This document shows positions 56,131 to 64,000 of a stretch of DNA of 64,000 bases, piece by piece. Origin of the DNA: Caulobacter soli (lineage in GTDB: Bacteria; Pseudomonadota; Alphaproteobacteria; Caulobacterales; Caulobacteraceae); NCBI RefSeq assembly GCF_011045195.1, contig NZ_CP049199.1:2108001-2172000 (forward strand), given 5' to 3'. The notes below the pieces were generated by a model. The model was not told the DNA's origin. It ran no database searches and saw nothing but the letters and a program-made list of their open reading frames with translations. The first letter of the stretch is position 1, and each line of letters starts with the position of its first letter. The translations under genes and the position numbers were made by a program.

Positions 56131-57459
56131 ATGACCGGCCCTGTTTCCACTTCCCCGCCGGCCTTGAAGCACGGGGTCGGCCTTGTCGACCTGGTCATGC
56201 TGGGCGCCGGCACCGCGATCGGCGCGGCGATCTTCTCGGTTCTGGGGCCGGCCAGTCAGGTCGGCGGGGCGGGGATCCTGATCTCGGCCGGGCTGGCGGC
56301 GATCCCGATGATTGTCTTCGCCCTGGTCTATGCCTACATGGCCTCGGCCCTGCCCAAGACCGCGGCGTCCTACGAGTGGCAGCGCATTCTGACCAAGCCG
56401 TGGATCGCTTTCGCGGTGGTGTGGATGCGCATCCTCAGCAACGCGGTGGTGATGATCGTGCTGGGCCGGGTTCTGGTCAGCTACCTGTCGATGGTGATCG
56501 ACCTGCCGGCCGCCCCCACCATGCTGGGGCTGTTCTTCCTGATCTTCTGCCTCAACTACGTGGGCGTGAAGGTCGCGGCCCGAGCGCAGACGGTCCTGAT
56601 GGTGCTGCTGCTGGCGGTGTTCGCCGTGTTCGTGGCGGCGGGCGCGCCGCGCCTGCAGCCGCATCTGTTCGTCGAAGCCGTCGGCGGCGGCTGGGGTCCG
56701 ATCCTGGCGGCCTTGCCGCTGATGATCCAGCTGTTCCTGGGCATCGAGACCGCCACCGAGGTCGGCGAAGAGGTCCGTGATCCCAAGACCACCGTGCCGC
56801 TGGGCCTGGCCCTGGCGCTGCTGCTGACCGTCGTCGTCTATGTGACCATCGCCTTCACCGCGCTCAGCCTGGTGGGACCCGCCGGTCTGGCCGCCAGCAA
56901 GGCGCCGCTGCTGGCCGCGGCCGAGGTCACGTTGGGCGGCTGGGCCAAGCCCCTGATCGTCGGCGCGGCCGTGCTGGCCCTGACCAAGTCGATGAACGCC
57001 ATCTTCCTGGTGTTCACCCGGTTCCTGTACGCCATGGGGCGTTCGGGCGTGTTGCCGTCCGGCCTGGGCGCTCTGCATCCCAAGTTCGGCACGCCGCACC
57101 GCGCCACGATCGTCGCCTTCGTCTTGACCGCGGCGTGCGTGGTGCTGCCGTCCAGCCTGCTGTTCCTGCTGCTGGCGGTGAACATCCCGACCATGATGAA
57201 ATACGCCGGCTCGTGTCTGGCCGCGTTCAACATGGCCCGCCATCACCCCGACCTGCACGCCCAGGCCCGCCTGCCGTTCAGCCGCGTCGGTGTCCAGGCC
57301 CTGGCGGTCGCCGGGATCATCGTGGCCGTCATCGTCGCGGCCCTCGGGCTGGGTTCGGACTGGCGACCCTACGTGCTGCTCGCCGCCTGGTTGGCGGTCG
57401 GCATGGTCTACTACGTCGCCACGCGCGGCCGACAGGCTCGGGACGAGGCGGCCGCATGA
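56131..57459 (+). CDS. APC-superfamily amino-acid permease
   Basis: 442 residues with about 12 hydrophobic helices. The N-terminal motif VGLVDLVMLGAGTAIGAAIF (TM1, with the unwound GAGTAIGAAIF that binds the amino-acid backbone) and the TM6-region LMIQLFLGIETATEVGEEV followed by RDPKTTVPLGLALAL are the diagnostic parts of APC transporters. It would import an amino acid or a small peptide product across the inner membrane. Its TGA overlaps the ATG of the following PLP-enzyme gene (ATGA), so import and processing of the substrate appear linked. The start at 56131 fits the family N-terminus although the ribosome site is weak. Confidence 0.93.
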   Translation: MTGPVSTSPPALKHGVGLVDLVMLGAGTAIGAAIFSVLGPASQVGGAGILISAGLAAIPMIVFALVYAYMASALPKTAASYEWQRILTKPWIAFAVVWMRILSNAVVMIVLGRVLVSYLSMVIDLPAAPTMLGLFFLIFCLNYVGVKVAARAQTVLMVLLLAVFAVFVAAGAPRLQPHLFVEAVGGGWGPILAALPLMIQLFLGIETATEVGEEVRDPKTTVPLGLALALLLTVVVYVTIAFTALSLVGPAGLAASKAPLLAAAEVTLGGWAKPLIVGAAVLALTKSMNAIFLVFTRFLYAMGRSGVLPSGLGALHPKFGTPHRATIVAFVLTAACVVLPSSLLFLLLAVNIPTMMKYAGSCLAAFNMARHHPDLHAQARLPFSRVGVQALAVAGIIVAVIVAALGLGSDWRPYVLLAAWLAVGMVYYVATRGRQARDEAAA

Positions 57460-58604
57460 CGCTGGTCGTGGATCGACCCCTGGGCGCGGCCCGTCGCGCC
57501 GACTTCGGCCCCATGGCCCGGATCCATCTGGACTCGGCCTACATGCACCCGATGAGCCTGGGCGCGCGCCGGGCCCTGGACCGTTATGCCGAGTACCGCA
57601 TGGGCGGGGCGGCCAATTCGCCCCACGACGACGCCACGGTGCGCGAGTCGGTCCAGCGCATGTTCGCCACCCTGATCGGCGCCTCGCCCAGCGAGATCGC
57701 CTTCGTGCCCAGCACCATGGCCGGCGAGAACGCTGTGCTGTCGGCCCTGGGTCTCAGCGGCGGCAAGGGCAGGGTGGTCACCGACGCCCTGCATTTCACC
57801 GGTTCGCTCTATCTCTACGAACGCCTGGCCGAGAACGGTCTGGACGTCGAGGTGCTGCCGGCCCGTGACGGCCGCGTCGACCTGGCCGACCTCGAAGCGG
57901 CCCTGAAGACGCCGACCGATCTGGTCGCCGTGTCGCTGGTCTCCAACTACAACGGCTTTCGCCATGACCTGGACGCCGTCTGCGACCTGGCCCATCGCCA
58001 GGGGGCGCTGGTCTATGCCGACATCATCCAGGCGGCGGGGGCGACGCCCTTCGACGTGAAGACGTCCGGCGTCGATTTCTGCGCCTGCGCGACCTACAAG
58101 TGGTTGATGGGCGATTTCGGCGTCGGCTTTCTCTACGCCCGCGCCGACCGCCTGGACCGCCTGGATCCGACCGCGTTCGGTTATCGCCAGGTCAGCGAGA
58201 TGATCGCCCAGCCCGAGGCCGATCCGCCCGTGCTGTGGCGGGCCCGACCCGACGCCATCGGCGCGTTCGGCATGGGCACCACGGCCGATGGCGCGGTGGC
58301 CCAGCTGCATCATTCGCTGGACCATATCCTGACCGTGGGGGTCGAGGCGCTGGCCCGCCACCGTACGAGCCTGCTGGCGCCGTTGCGCGAGCGGCTGATC
58401 GGTCTGGGCGCCCGGATCCTGACGCCCGATGACCCGGCGACTCCGATCCTGGCCTTCGCGCCGCCGCGCCTGGCCGAAGCGAGCGCGCGACTGGCGGCCG
58501 CCGGCGTCTTCGCCTCGGTCTACGAGGACCGCGTGCGGGTGGCGCCGACGCTGTTCAATGACGCCGACGACATCGACGCCCTGGTGGCGGCGCTCTGGGG
58601 CTGA
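57456..58604 (+). CDS. Cytoplasmic class V PLP-dependent enzyme
   Basis: 382 residues, ATG overlapping the permease stop by 4 bp. Class V motifs: IHLDSAYMHPMSLGARRALD, PSTMAGENAVLSALG, SNYNGFRHDLDAVCDLAHRQ, VYADIIQAAGATPFDV with the cofactor Asp and ACATYKWLMGDFGVGF with Schiff-base K215. It is clearly paralogous to the exported enzyme at 49121 but has no signal peptide. Family members act as aminotransferases, epimerases, lyases or desulfurases, so the reaction is uncertain. Coupling to an APC permease suggests that it acts on the imported compound. Confidence 0.92.
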   Translation: MTLVVDRPLGAARRADFGPMARIHLDSAYMHPMSLGARRALDRYAEYRMGGAANSPHDDATVRESVQRMFATLIGASPSEIAFVPSTMAGENAVLSALGLSGGKGRVVTDALHFTGSLYLYERLAENGLDVEVLPARDGRVDLADLEAALKTPTDLVAVSLVSNYNGFRHDLDAVCDLAHRQGALVYADIIQAAGATPFDVKTSGVDFCACATYKWLMGDFGVGFLYARADRLDRLDPTAFGYRQVSEMIAQPEADPPVLWRARPDAIGAFGMGTTADGAVAQLHHSLDHILTVGVEALARHRTSLLAPLRERLIGLGARILTPDDPATPILAFAPPRLAEASARLAAAGVFASVYEDRVRVAPTLFNDADDIDALVAALWG

Positions 58605-58614
58605 CCTCAGGGGC

Positions 58615-58627
58615 GCAAGGATTATGC
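58615..58627. promoter_or_regulatory. GCAA-N5-ATGC dyad, imperfect (site 8)
   Basis: GCAA-GGATT-ATGC, seven of eight positions matching the series, centred about 179 bp before the gluzincin peptidase start. On the opposite strand it reads GCATAATCC, shared with sites 7 and 10. Confidence 0.45.
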
Positions 58628-58799
58628 AAAGTTCGCGGGCGAGGGCAGGGGCGCGAATGACTCTTGCGCCAAGGCTGTCGTCGGCGGTTAGGTCATGCGT
58701 ATTCGGTCGTGACGGCGTGATCCTAAACTCGAAGTAATTCAAAGTCTTGCCGCGAAGGCGGCATAGTCGAGCGAACGAAACAGGGCCTTGGGGGCGACG

Positions 58800-60506
58800 A
58801 TGTTGAACCGCTTTTCGATGATGACGTGCGCGGCTGTTCTGGCGCTGAGCGCGGGCATGACCCAGGCCGCCGAACCGGCCCTGCCAAAACTGAATGTCCA
58901 ATTGACGCCTCATGCCGAGGGCGGTGCGCAAAGCTATATGGCCGTGCGCGAGACCCTGGAGGCGCCGAGCCTGCCGGCGGGCGGGGTGCTGGTGCGCCTT
59001 CCGGTGAAGCTGGTCGGCATTCCGGGGTCGCAGTTGCTGGGCGATGGGCTGACGGCGCGCGATGCGTCGGGTCCCCTCTCCTTGACGGAGGAACTGGAGC
59101 CGCCGACCCCGCAGGGCGGCTACCGCCATTGGAAGGTCTCGCGCGCCACGGTCGGCGACGTCGTCGTCGACTACCGCGCCGCGCCCCGCCAGATCAGCGC
59201 GGCCACCAACAACGGTCCGCTGTTCGACCTGCGCGAGGAAAGCGGCGGCTTCGCCGGGGCCGGGGTGACGTTCCTGGCCGTTCCGCCCGGCGAGCGTCCC
59301 TATCGTCTCGCCGTGGACTGGGACCTGTCGCAGGCGCCGAAGGGCTCGCGCGGGGTCTCGTCGCTGGGTGAAGGTCATGTCGAGACGGTGGGGCCGGCCG
59401 AGCGTCTGGTCTTCTCGTTCTACGCCGCCGGCCCGCTCCAGACTCTTCCGGGGCAAAGCGACGGCTTCGGGCTCTATTGGCTGAGCCCGCCGCCGTTCCC
59501 GGCCGACACGCTGGGCGCGCGCATCAAGACGCTGCACGCCGCGATGGCCAAGTTCTTCGGCACGAGCGATTCCGCCTATCGTGTCTTCATTCGCCAGAAT
59601 CCCTATGCGGGCACGGGCGGCACGGCCCTGCCGAGCTCCTTCATGTTCGGCTATCGCGCCAGCGACAAGCCGACGCTGGAGGCGCTGCAGAGCCTGGTGT
59701 CCCACGAGATGGCCCACAACTGGCCGGCCATGCAGGGTGAGCACGGCGACACCGCGTGGTACAGCGAGGGCACCGCCGAATTCTATTCGATGCTGCTGTC
59801 CTATCGGTCGGGCCTGCTGTCGCTGGACGGTTTCGTCGACTCCCTGAACGACAAGACGGCGGCCTACTACACCAATCCCTATCTGCGCCTGACCAACCCC
59901 GAGGCGGCGAAGATCTTCTGGAGCGATCCGACCGCCCAGACCGTGCCCTATGGCCGGGGCTTCCTCTATCTGGTCGACACCGACGCGGCGATCCGCGCCA
60001 AGTCGGGCGGCAAGCATAGCCTCGACGACGTGGTCCAGGAGATCTATCGCCGCCAGAAGGCCGATCAGCCCTATGCGATCGAGACTTGGCTGGATCTGGT
60101 CGGCAAGGAGATCGGGGCCGACGCCGCCAAGGCCGGCTACCAGGCCATGGCGAACGGCGAGGTCCTGCATCCGGCCAACCGCTTCGCCGGTTGCCTGGTC
60201 GCCAGCCCCAAGACGATGCGGATCTTCGAGCTGGGCTTCGATCGCGCCTCGCTGGCCGACGCGCGCATCGTGCGCGGCCTGAAGGCCGGCTCGGAAGCCG
60301 ACAAGGCCGGCGTGCGCGACGGCGATCAGATCCTGACCGAGAGCGGCCTGCTGGAAGCCCGCAAGGACGAGACCCGCGCCCTGACCTTGACCCTCAAGCG
60401 CGACGGGGCCGAGCGCACGGTCACCTTCCAGCCGCGGGGCGCGGGCGTCGAAGGCGTCGTATGGGCCAAGGGGCCTGGCGCGAACCCGGAGACCTGCCGG
60501 TTCTGA
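58800..60506 (+). CDS. Secreted M61-like gluzincin peptidase with C-terminal PDZ-like domain
   Basis: 568 residues from ATG 58800, which gives a signal peptide (MMTCAAVLALSAGMTQAA). The zinc site is SHEMAHNWPAM (H302, E303, H306) with the third ligand E323 in WYSEGTAEFYS, as in M1/M61 peptidases. The N-terminal part (about 30-240) is beta-rich. The C-terminal region (about 475-555) has the PDZ-like pattern RIVRGLKAGSEADKAGVRDG followed by DQILTES. This is the M61 (glycyl aminopeptidase) layout. It would remove N-terminal residues from peptides in the periplasm, complementing the S10 carboxypeptidases. A hairpin follows the gene. Confidence 0.9.
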   Translation: MLNRFSMMTCAAVLALSAGMTQAAEPALPKLNVQLTPHAEGGAQSYMAVRETLEAPSLPAGGVLVRLPVKLVGIPGSQLLGDGLTARDASGPLSLTEELEPPTPQGGYRHWKVSRATVGDVVVDYRAAPRQISAATNNGPLFDLREESGGFAGAGVTFLAVPPGERPYRLAVDWDLSQAPKGSRGVSSLGEGHVETVGPAERLVFSFYAAGPLQTLPGQSDGFGLYWLSPPPFPADTLGARIKTLHAAMAKFFGTSDSAYRVFIRQNPYAGTGGTALPSSFMFGYRASDKPTLEALQSLVSHEMAHNWPAMQGEHGDTAWYSEGTAEFYSMLLSYRSGLLSLDGFVDSLNDKTAAYYTNPYLRLTNPEAAKIFWSDPTAQTVPYGRGFLYLVDTDAAIRAKSGGKHSLDDVVQEIYRRQKADQPYAIETWLDLVGKEIGADAAKAGYQAMANGEVLHPANRFAGCLVASPKTMRIFELGFDRASLADARIVRGLKAGSEADKAGVRDGDQILTESGLLEARKDETRALTLTLKRDGAERTVTFQPRGAGVEGVVWAKGPGANPETCRF

Positions 60507-60514
60507 AGTCGGGT

Positions 60515-60544
60515 CGCCCCGTCGAACACGAGTTCGGCGGGGCG
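60515..60544 (+). terminator. Hairpin after the gluzincin peptidase gene
   Basis: CGCCCCGTCGAA (60515-60526) pairs with TTCGGCGGGGCG (60533-60544) over 12 bp with one G-T wobble. It begins 8 bases after the stop. No T-run. Confidence 0.5.
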
Positions 60545-60575
60545 TCATGACGATTGCGCCGCTTACCCAAGCTTC

Positions 60576-60588
60576 ACATAGACGATGC
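60576..60588. promoter_or_regulatory. ACAT-N5-ATGC dyad (site 9)
   Basis: ACAT-AGACG-ATGC, centred about 200 bp before the TonB receptor start. The flank CATAGACGATGC is shared with site 1, 13 kb away. Confidence 0.55.
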
Positions 60589-60606
60589 TTTCCGACGCGG
60601 CGGCTC

Positions 60607-60619
60607 GCATAATCCATGT
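60607..60619. promoter_or_regulatory. GCAT-N5-ATGT dyad (site 10)
   Basis: GCAT-AATCC-ATGT, centred 31 bp from site 9, three helical turns, so both would be on one face of the DNA. It shares the 13-mer CGCATAATCCATG with site 7. Confidence 0.6.
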
Positions 60620-60782
60620 ATGTCGCCCACGCGACGGTTCGAAGAACGAAAAGATAAACTGTCCTCCTTGACCTAGCCTTATGGCGTGGAAACGACCTGA
60701 CCGGCCGCTTGGCGGATCTGTCGGGCGATTTCCCTAGACGTCGCTTGGGGAAGAGCGCGTTCCAAAACCATAAGGGGGTACC

Positions 60783-63743
60783 ATGCGAAACTCTTCGACC
60801 CGAGGCCGTCTTCTGGCCACGACGATCGTCAGCGGCGCGGCCCTGGCCGCCGTCTTCATGCCCGCGCTCGCCATGGCGCAGGAAGCATCCGAGACCGTCA
60901 CCGAAGTGGTGGTCACCGGCTCGCGCATCCGTCGCGCCGAGACCACCACGCCGGCTCCGGTCACGGTGATCGGCCAGGAAGCCATCACCGAGCGGGGCTA
61001 TGTCCAGGCCGGCGAAGCCCTGAACCAGGTCTCGTCGATCGCGCCGACCTACGGCCAAGCCGACGGCAGCGGTTCGGCGGCCGGCGCGGGTCAGCAGTTT
61101 CCCAACCTCTTCAGCCTCGGCTCGGGCCGCACCCTGACCTTGGTCAATGGTCGCCGCACCGTGACCTCGTCGTCCGGCCTGGGCGACCGCGTGGTCGACG
61201 CCAACATCATTCCGGTCGGGCTGATCAAGAACGTCGAGATCGTCCAGGGCGGCGGCGCGGCCGTCTACGGCTCGGACGCCATCGCCGGCGTCGTCAACTA
61301 CATCCTGAAGGACGACTTCGAGGGTGTGGAGATGGACGCCCAGTACGGCATCTCCTCGCGCAACGACAACGAGAAGCCCAGCCTGCGCGTCACCGCCGGC
61401 AAGAACTTCGCCGAAGGCCGCGGCAACTTCGCCATCAACGCCGAATGGTCCAAGACCGACCCGCTGTACGACCGCGACCGGCCGCTGACCAACATGGGCC
61501 GCATCACCTATTCCAACCCGGCCGACGGCGGACCCAACGACGGCGTCTCGGCCTTGGCGCCGGCCACCAACGCCAAGTTCTACGCCTTCAACAACACCGG
61601 GGTGATCTTCACGACGCCGGCGCCGGTGCCGAACTTCTTCCTGCGTAGCGCCGGAACGCCCCAGCAGTTCACCGCGTCCGGCGATCTCGCGGCCTACAAT
61701 CCGGGGACTTTCCTGACCGTTCCGTTCGCCAGCGGCGGCGATGGCTTCGCCTATCAGGACCTGGCGACGCTGCGCACCGGCGTCGAGCGCAAGAACTTCA
61801 ACGCGCTGGGTCACTACGACATCAACGACCACCTGAAGCTTTCGGGTGAGCTGCTCTATTCGAACACGGTCGGCAAGGATCCCTACGGTTCGCTGGCGTC
61901 CAATACCGTGCTCAACGCTCCCGCGACCGGCTCGGGCTACATTCCGTTCTTCGCCACCAACCCGTATCTGAGCGCCACGACCCTCGCGACCTTGAAGGCG
62001 TCGAGCCCCAGCTTCGGCTTCGGCGCGCCGTTGTTCCTGTCCAAGGCCTGGACGGACCTGCTGCCGACCCGCGAGATCAAGTACACCACCGACACCTGGC
62101 GGGCGCTGCTGTCGCTGGAAGGCGACTTCAACCGCGCCGACCGCGACTTCTATTGGAGCCTGTCGGCCAGCCACGGCGGCACGGAAGGCACCCAGGCCGG
62201 CTGGGACGTCAACACCGCGCGGATGGCCAAGGCCGTCGCGGCGGTCAAGAACGGCGCGGGCCAGATCGTCTGCGGCGTCAACGCCGACGCCAACCCCGCC
62301 AATGACGACGCCGCCTGCGCCCCGTTGAACATCTTCGGTTCGGGCAATGTCAGCGCCGAGGCGCGAGCCTATGTCACCGCGCCCAGCGGCCAAGACTACA
62401 GCAACACCCAGGACGACGTCCTGGCCACCTTGGGCGGCGACCTGCTGAGCCTGCCGGCCGGCAAGGCCAAGTTCAGCGCCGCCTACGAGTATCGTCACGA
62501 GTGGGCGCGTTACACCCCGTTCGTCGCCGACCAACTGGGTCTCCTCGGGGCCGGCGTGGCCACCCAGGCGACCTCGGGCAAGTTCCACACCAACGAACTG
62601 TCGGGCGAAGTGCTGGTCCCGATCCTCGGCGGCGACTTCACGCTGCCGGGCGCCAAGCGACTGGAGTTCGACGGCTCGTACCGCTTCGTCGACCATTCGG
62701 TCGCCGGCAAGGAAAAGGTCTGGGGCGCGGGCCTGCAGTGGGAGGTCGTCTCCGGCCTGACCTTCCGTGGATCGCGCAGCCGCAACTTCCGCGCGCCGAC
62801 CCTGGATCAGCTGTTCGCGCCGTCGCGCACGGCCCTGGGCGTGATCGAGAAGGATCCCTGCGATTCCGACCGCATCAACGCCGGTCCGGCCCCCGCCACT
62901 CGCCGGGCCAACTGCCAGGCGCTGTTCGCGGCCCATCCGGGCTATGGCCCGTTGGCGACGTTCCAGGATCCGGCGGAAAACTTCAACAACACGCTGATCA
63001 CCACCGGCGGCAACCCCGACCTGAAGAACGAGATCTCCGACACCAAGACCCTTGGCGTCATCCTGCAGCCGACCTTCATCCCGGGCCTGACGATCATCGC
63101 CGACCGGATCGAGATCGACCTGACCAACGGGATTTCAGACTTCACCGCGGCCGACTTCCTGGCCACCTGCTACGACTCGAGCGCGCCGTCTCCGGGGGTG
63201 TGCGGCACGTTCACGCGTGACGCCAACGGCTACGTGTCTTCGGCCATGTCGACCACCTACAACGCCGGTAGCGTCAACTATCGGGGCGAGGTCTACAACA
63301 TCAACTACCGCCTGCCGCTGGCCAACCTGTTCCCGAACCACGACTATGGGACCCTGGAGTTCGGCCTCGAGGCGACGCACAACACCCGCTACGAGACCTC
63401 GGTCACGGGCTTCGACGAAAGCCGCATCGACGGCACCGTCGAGATGCCCGACTGGCGCGGTCGCTTCGACCTGCGCTACTCGCGCGGCCCGCTGAAGCTC
63501 TACTACTCGGTCGACTACATGCCCGAGGCGCTGAGCGAATGGGGCGCGACGATCGAGACCACCCCGAACCCGACCCTGGCGGCCAACATCCGCCACAACA
63601 TCTCGGGCTCGTATGACTTCGGCAAGTACACCGTGCGCGCCGGCGTCACCGACCTGACCGACGAGATGACCTCCTATCCCAGCCGTTCCTACGGCGACAT
63701 CGCCGGTCGTCAGTTCTTCGTCGGATTGAACGCCCGGTTCTAG
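60783..63743 (+). CDS. Large TonB-dependent outer-membrane receptor
   Basis: 986 residues; GGGGG lies just before the ATG. Signal peptide about 1-33 (ending in ALAMAQ), TonB-box-like ETVTEVVVTGSRIRR, then the plug domain (TTTPAPVTVIGQEAITERGY, FSLGSGRTLTLVNGRRTV, GGGAAVYGSDAIAGVVNYIL). The barrel has the RNFRAPTLDQLFAPSR signature common in this receptor type and ends in FFVGLNARF with terminal Phe. Receptors with the GSRIRR plug and length near 1000 are typical of Caulobacter and sphingomonads, and several are linked to peptide or polymer uptake. Dyad sites 9 and 10 lie upstream and a textbook terminator downstream. Confidence 0.95.
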   Translation: MRNSSTRGRLLATTIVSGAALAAVFMPALAMAQEASETVTEVVVTGSRIRRAETTTPAPVTVIGQEAITERGYVQAGEALNQVSSIAPTYGQADGSGSAAGAGQQFPNLFSLGSGRTLTLVNGRRTVTSSSGLGDRVVDANIIPVGLIKNVEIVQGGGAAVYGSDAIAGVVNYILKDDFEGVEMDAQYGISSRNDNEKPSLRVTAGKNFAEGRGNFAINAEWSKTDPLYDRDRPLTNMGRITYSNPADGGPNDGVSALAPATNAKFYAFNNTGVIFTTPAPVPNFFLRSAGTPQQFTASGDLAAYNPGTFLTVPFASGGDGFAYQDLATLRTGVERKNFNALGHYDINDHLKLSGELLYSNTVGKDPYGSLASNTVLNAPATGSGYIPFFATNPYLSATTLATLKASSPSFGFGAPLFLSKAWTDLLPTREIKYTTDTWRALLSLEGDFNRADRDFYWSLSASHGGTEGTQAGWDVNTARMAKAVAAVKNGAGQIVCGVNADANPANDDAACAPLNIFGSGNVSAEARAYVTAPSGQDYSNTQDDVLATLGGDLLSLPAGKAKFSAAYEYRHEWARYTPFVADQLGLLGAGVATQATSGKFHTNELSGEVLVPILGGDFTLPGAKRLEFDGSYRFVDHSVAGKEKVWGAGLQWEVVSGLTFRGSRSRNFRAPTLDQLFAPSRTALGVIEKDPCDSDRINAGPAPATRRANCQALFAAHPGYGPLATFQDPAENFNNTLITTGGNPDLKNEISDTKTLGVILQPTFIPGLTIIADRIEIDLTNGISDFTAADFLATCYDSSAPSPGVCGTFTRDANGYVSSAMSTTYNAGSVNYRGEVYNINYRLPLANLFPNHDYGTLEFGLEATHNTRYETSVTGFDESRIDGTVEMPDWRGRFDLRYSRGPLKLYYSVDYMPEALSEWGATIETTPNPTLAANIRHNISGSYDFGKYTVRAGVTDLTDEMTSYPSRSYGDIAGRQFFVGLNARF

Positions 63744-63757
63744 CCTGCCTCTCTGCC

Positions 63758-63790
63758 GGCCCCCGCCTCGCGCGGGGGCCTTTCTTTTTT
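63758..63790 (+). terminator. Rho-independent terminator after the TonB receptor
   Basis: GGCCCCCGC (63758-63766) pairs perfectly with GCGGGGGCC (63772-63780) around a 5-base loop and is followed by TTTCTTTTTT. The only textbook T-tract terminator seen in the window. Confidence 0.9.
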
Positions 63791-63813
63791 CGTCGCGTTG
63801 AGGACGATCCCCC

Positions 63814-64000
63814 ATGAGGTACATCGGCGCCTCCGAGGTTCGTTCGGGCCTGCCGTACGAGGTCTGCATTCCGGTCGTGCGCGAGGCGATGATCGCCTTT
63901 TCCGCCGGCCGGACCCGCCAGTTGCTGCGATCGATCATCCCCCTCGACCAGGGCCGGATGTTCGGCGTGATGCCGGGCGCGCTGGGCGGCGAGGATCCGT
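63814..64000 (+). CDS. Ornithine cyclodeaminase / mu-crystallin family protein, N-terminal part (runs off window)
   Basis: ATG 63814 with GAGGA upstream; 62 residues are visible and the frame is open to the window end. MRYIGASEVRSGLPYEVCIP, then REAMIAFSAGRTRQLLRSII and LDQGRMFGVMPGALGGEDP, align closely with the N-terminus of the protein at 51349 (REAMIALSSDRVRQLLRSFI, LDAGKTFAIMPAAL). It is thus a second copy in the same cluster, presumably with a related but different imine or amino-acid substrate. The C-terminal part with the nucleotide-binding motif lies outside the window. Confidence 0.88.
   Translation, partial: MRYIGASEVRSGLPYEVCIPVVREAMIAFSAGRTRQLLRSIIPLDQGRMFGVMPGALGGEDP

Noticed and set aside
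57411..62936. An open frame of more than 1800 codons on the minus strand across several genes
   Set aside because: It is antisense to four clear genes (PLP enzyme, peptidase, TonB receptor and the permease end). The Arg/Gly/Ala/Gln-rich translation has no motifs; it results from high G+C codon use.

Overview
The window is high-GC DNA (roughly two thirds G+C by eye) with tightly packed genes, many TonB-dependent receptors, S10 and gluzincin peptidases, OmpH-like chaperones and very large surface adhesins. The protein content and codon use point to an alphaproteobacterium of the Caulobacteraceae, most likely a Caulobacter. This assignment is inferred from gene content; no rRNA or tRNA gene is visible.

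Layout. (1) 1-9541: the 3' end of a cyclopropane fatty acid synthase, then a same-strand efflux locus: PepSY protein, OmpR-type response regulator, histidine kinase, TolC-like lipoprotein, short periplasmic adaptor, CzcA/CusA-like RND pump and a YncE-like beta-propeller. (2) 9582-36831: a surface-adhesion island. It holds a two-partner secretion pair on the minus strand (a 3671-residue TpsA exoprotein built from about 33 YDG/MBG-type repeats, translationally coupled to its TpsB pore), a sulfatase, two OmpH/Skp-like proteins, a small TonB-C-like protein, a frameshifted EF-hand/OmpA protein, a ChrR-like cupin anti-sigma factor, a 2262-residue YadA-type trimeric autotransporter, a BamE/OmpA fusion and a small membrane protein. 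(3) 37090-45306: an orphan AT-rich response regulator, then a phospholipase C-like enzyme, a TonB receptor, a double-TetR regulator and two secreted esterase-type hydrolases. (4) 45359-64000: a peptide and amino-acid utilisation cluster: two Lrp/AsnC-type regulators, three PLP enzymes (one apparently exported by Tat), two S10 carboxypeptidases, a gluzincin peptidase with a C-terminal PDZ-like region, an amidohydrolase, RidA, an APC permease, two ornithine-cyclodeaminase-family proteins and a large TonB receptor.

The most interesting signal is in region 4. A dyad of the form GCAT-N5-ATGC (or with an A/T end base) occurs in the intergenic DNA in front of nearly every transcription unit between 47.4 and 60.6 kb, usually 100-200 bp upstream of the start codon. 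One copy lies over the start codon of the Lrp gene at 51028. The length and symmetry resemble Lrp-family operators, so the cluster looks like a self-contained Lrp-governed regulon. It would take in extracellular peptides through the TonB receptor, trim them in the periplasm with S10 and gluzincin peptidases, import amino acids by the APC permease, and process them by PLP, imine-deaminase (RidA) and imine-reductase/OCD-type chemistry. The substrate is unknown.

No IS element, prophage, CRISPR array, tRNA or rRNA gene was recognised.
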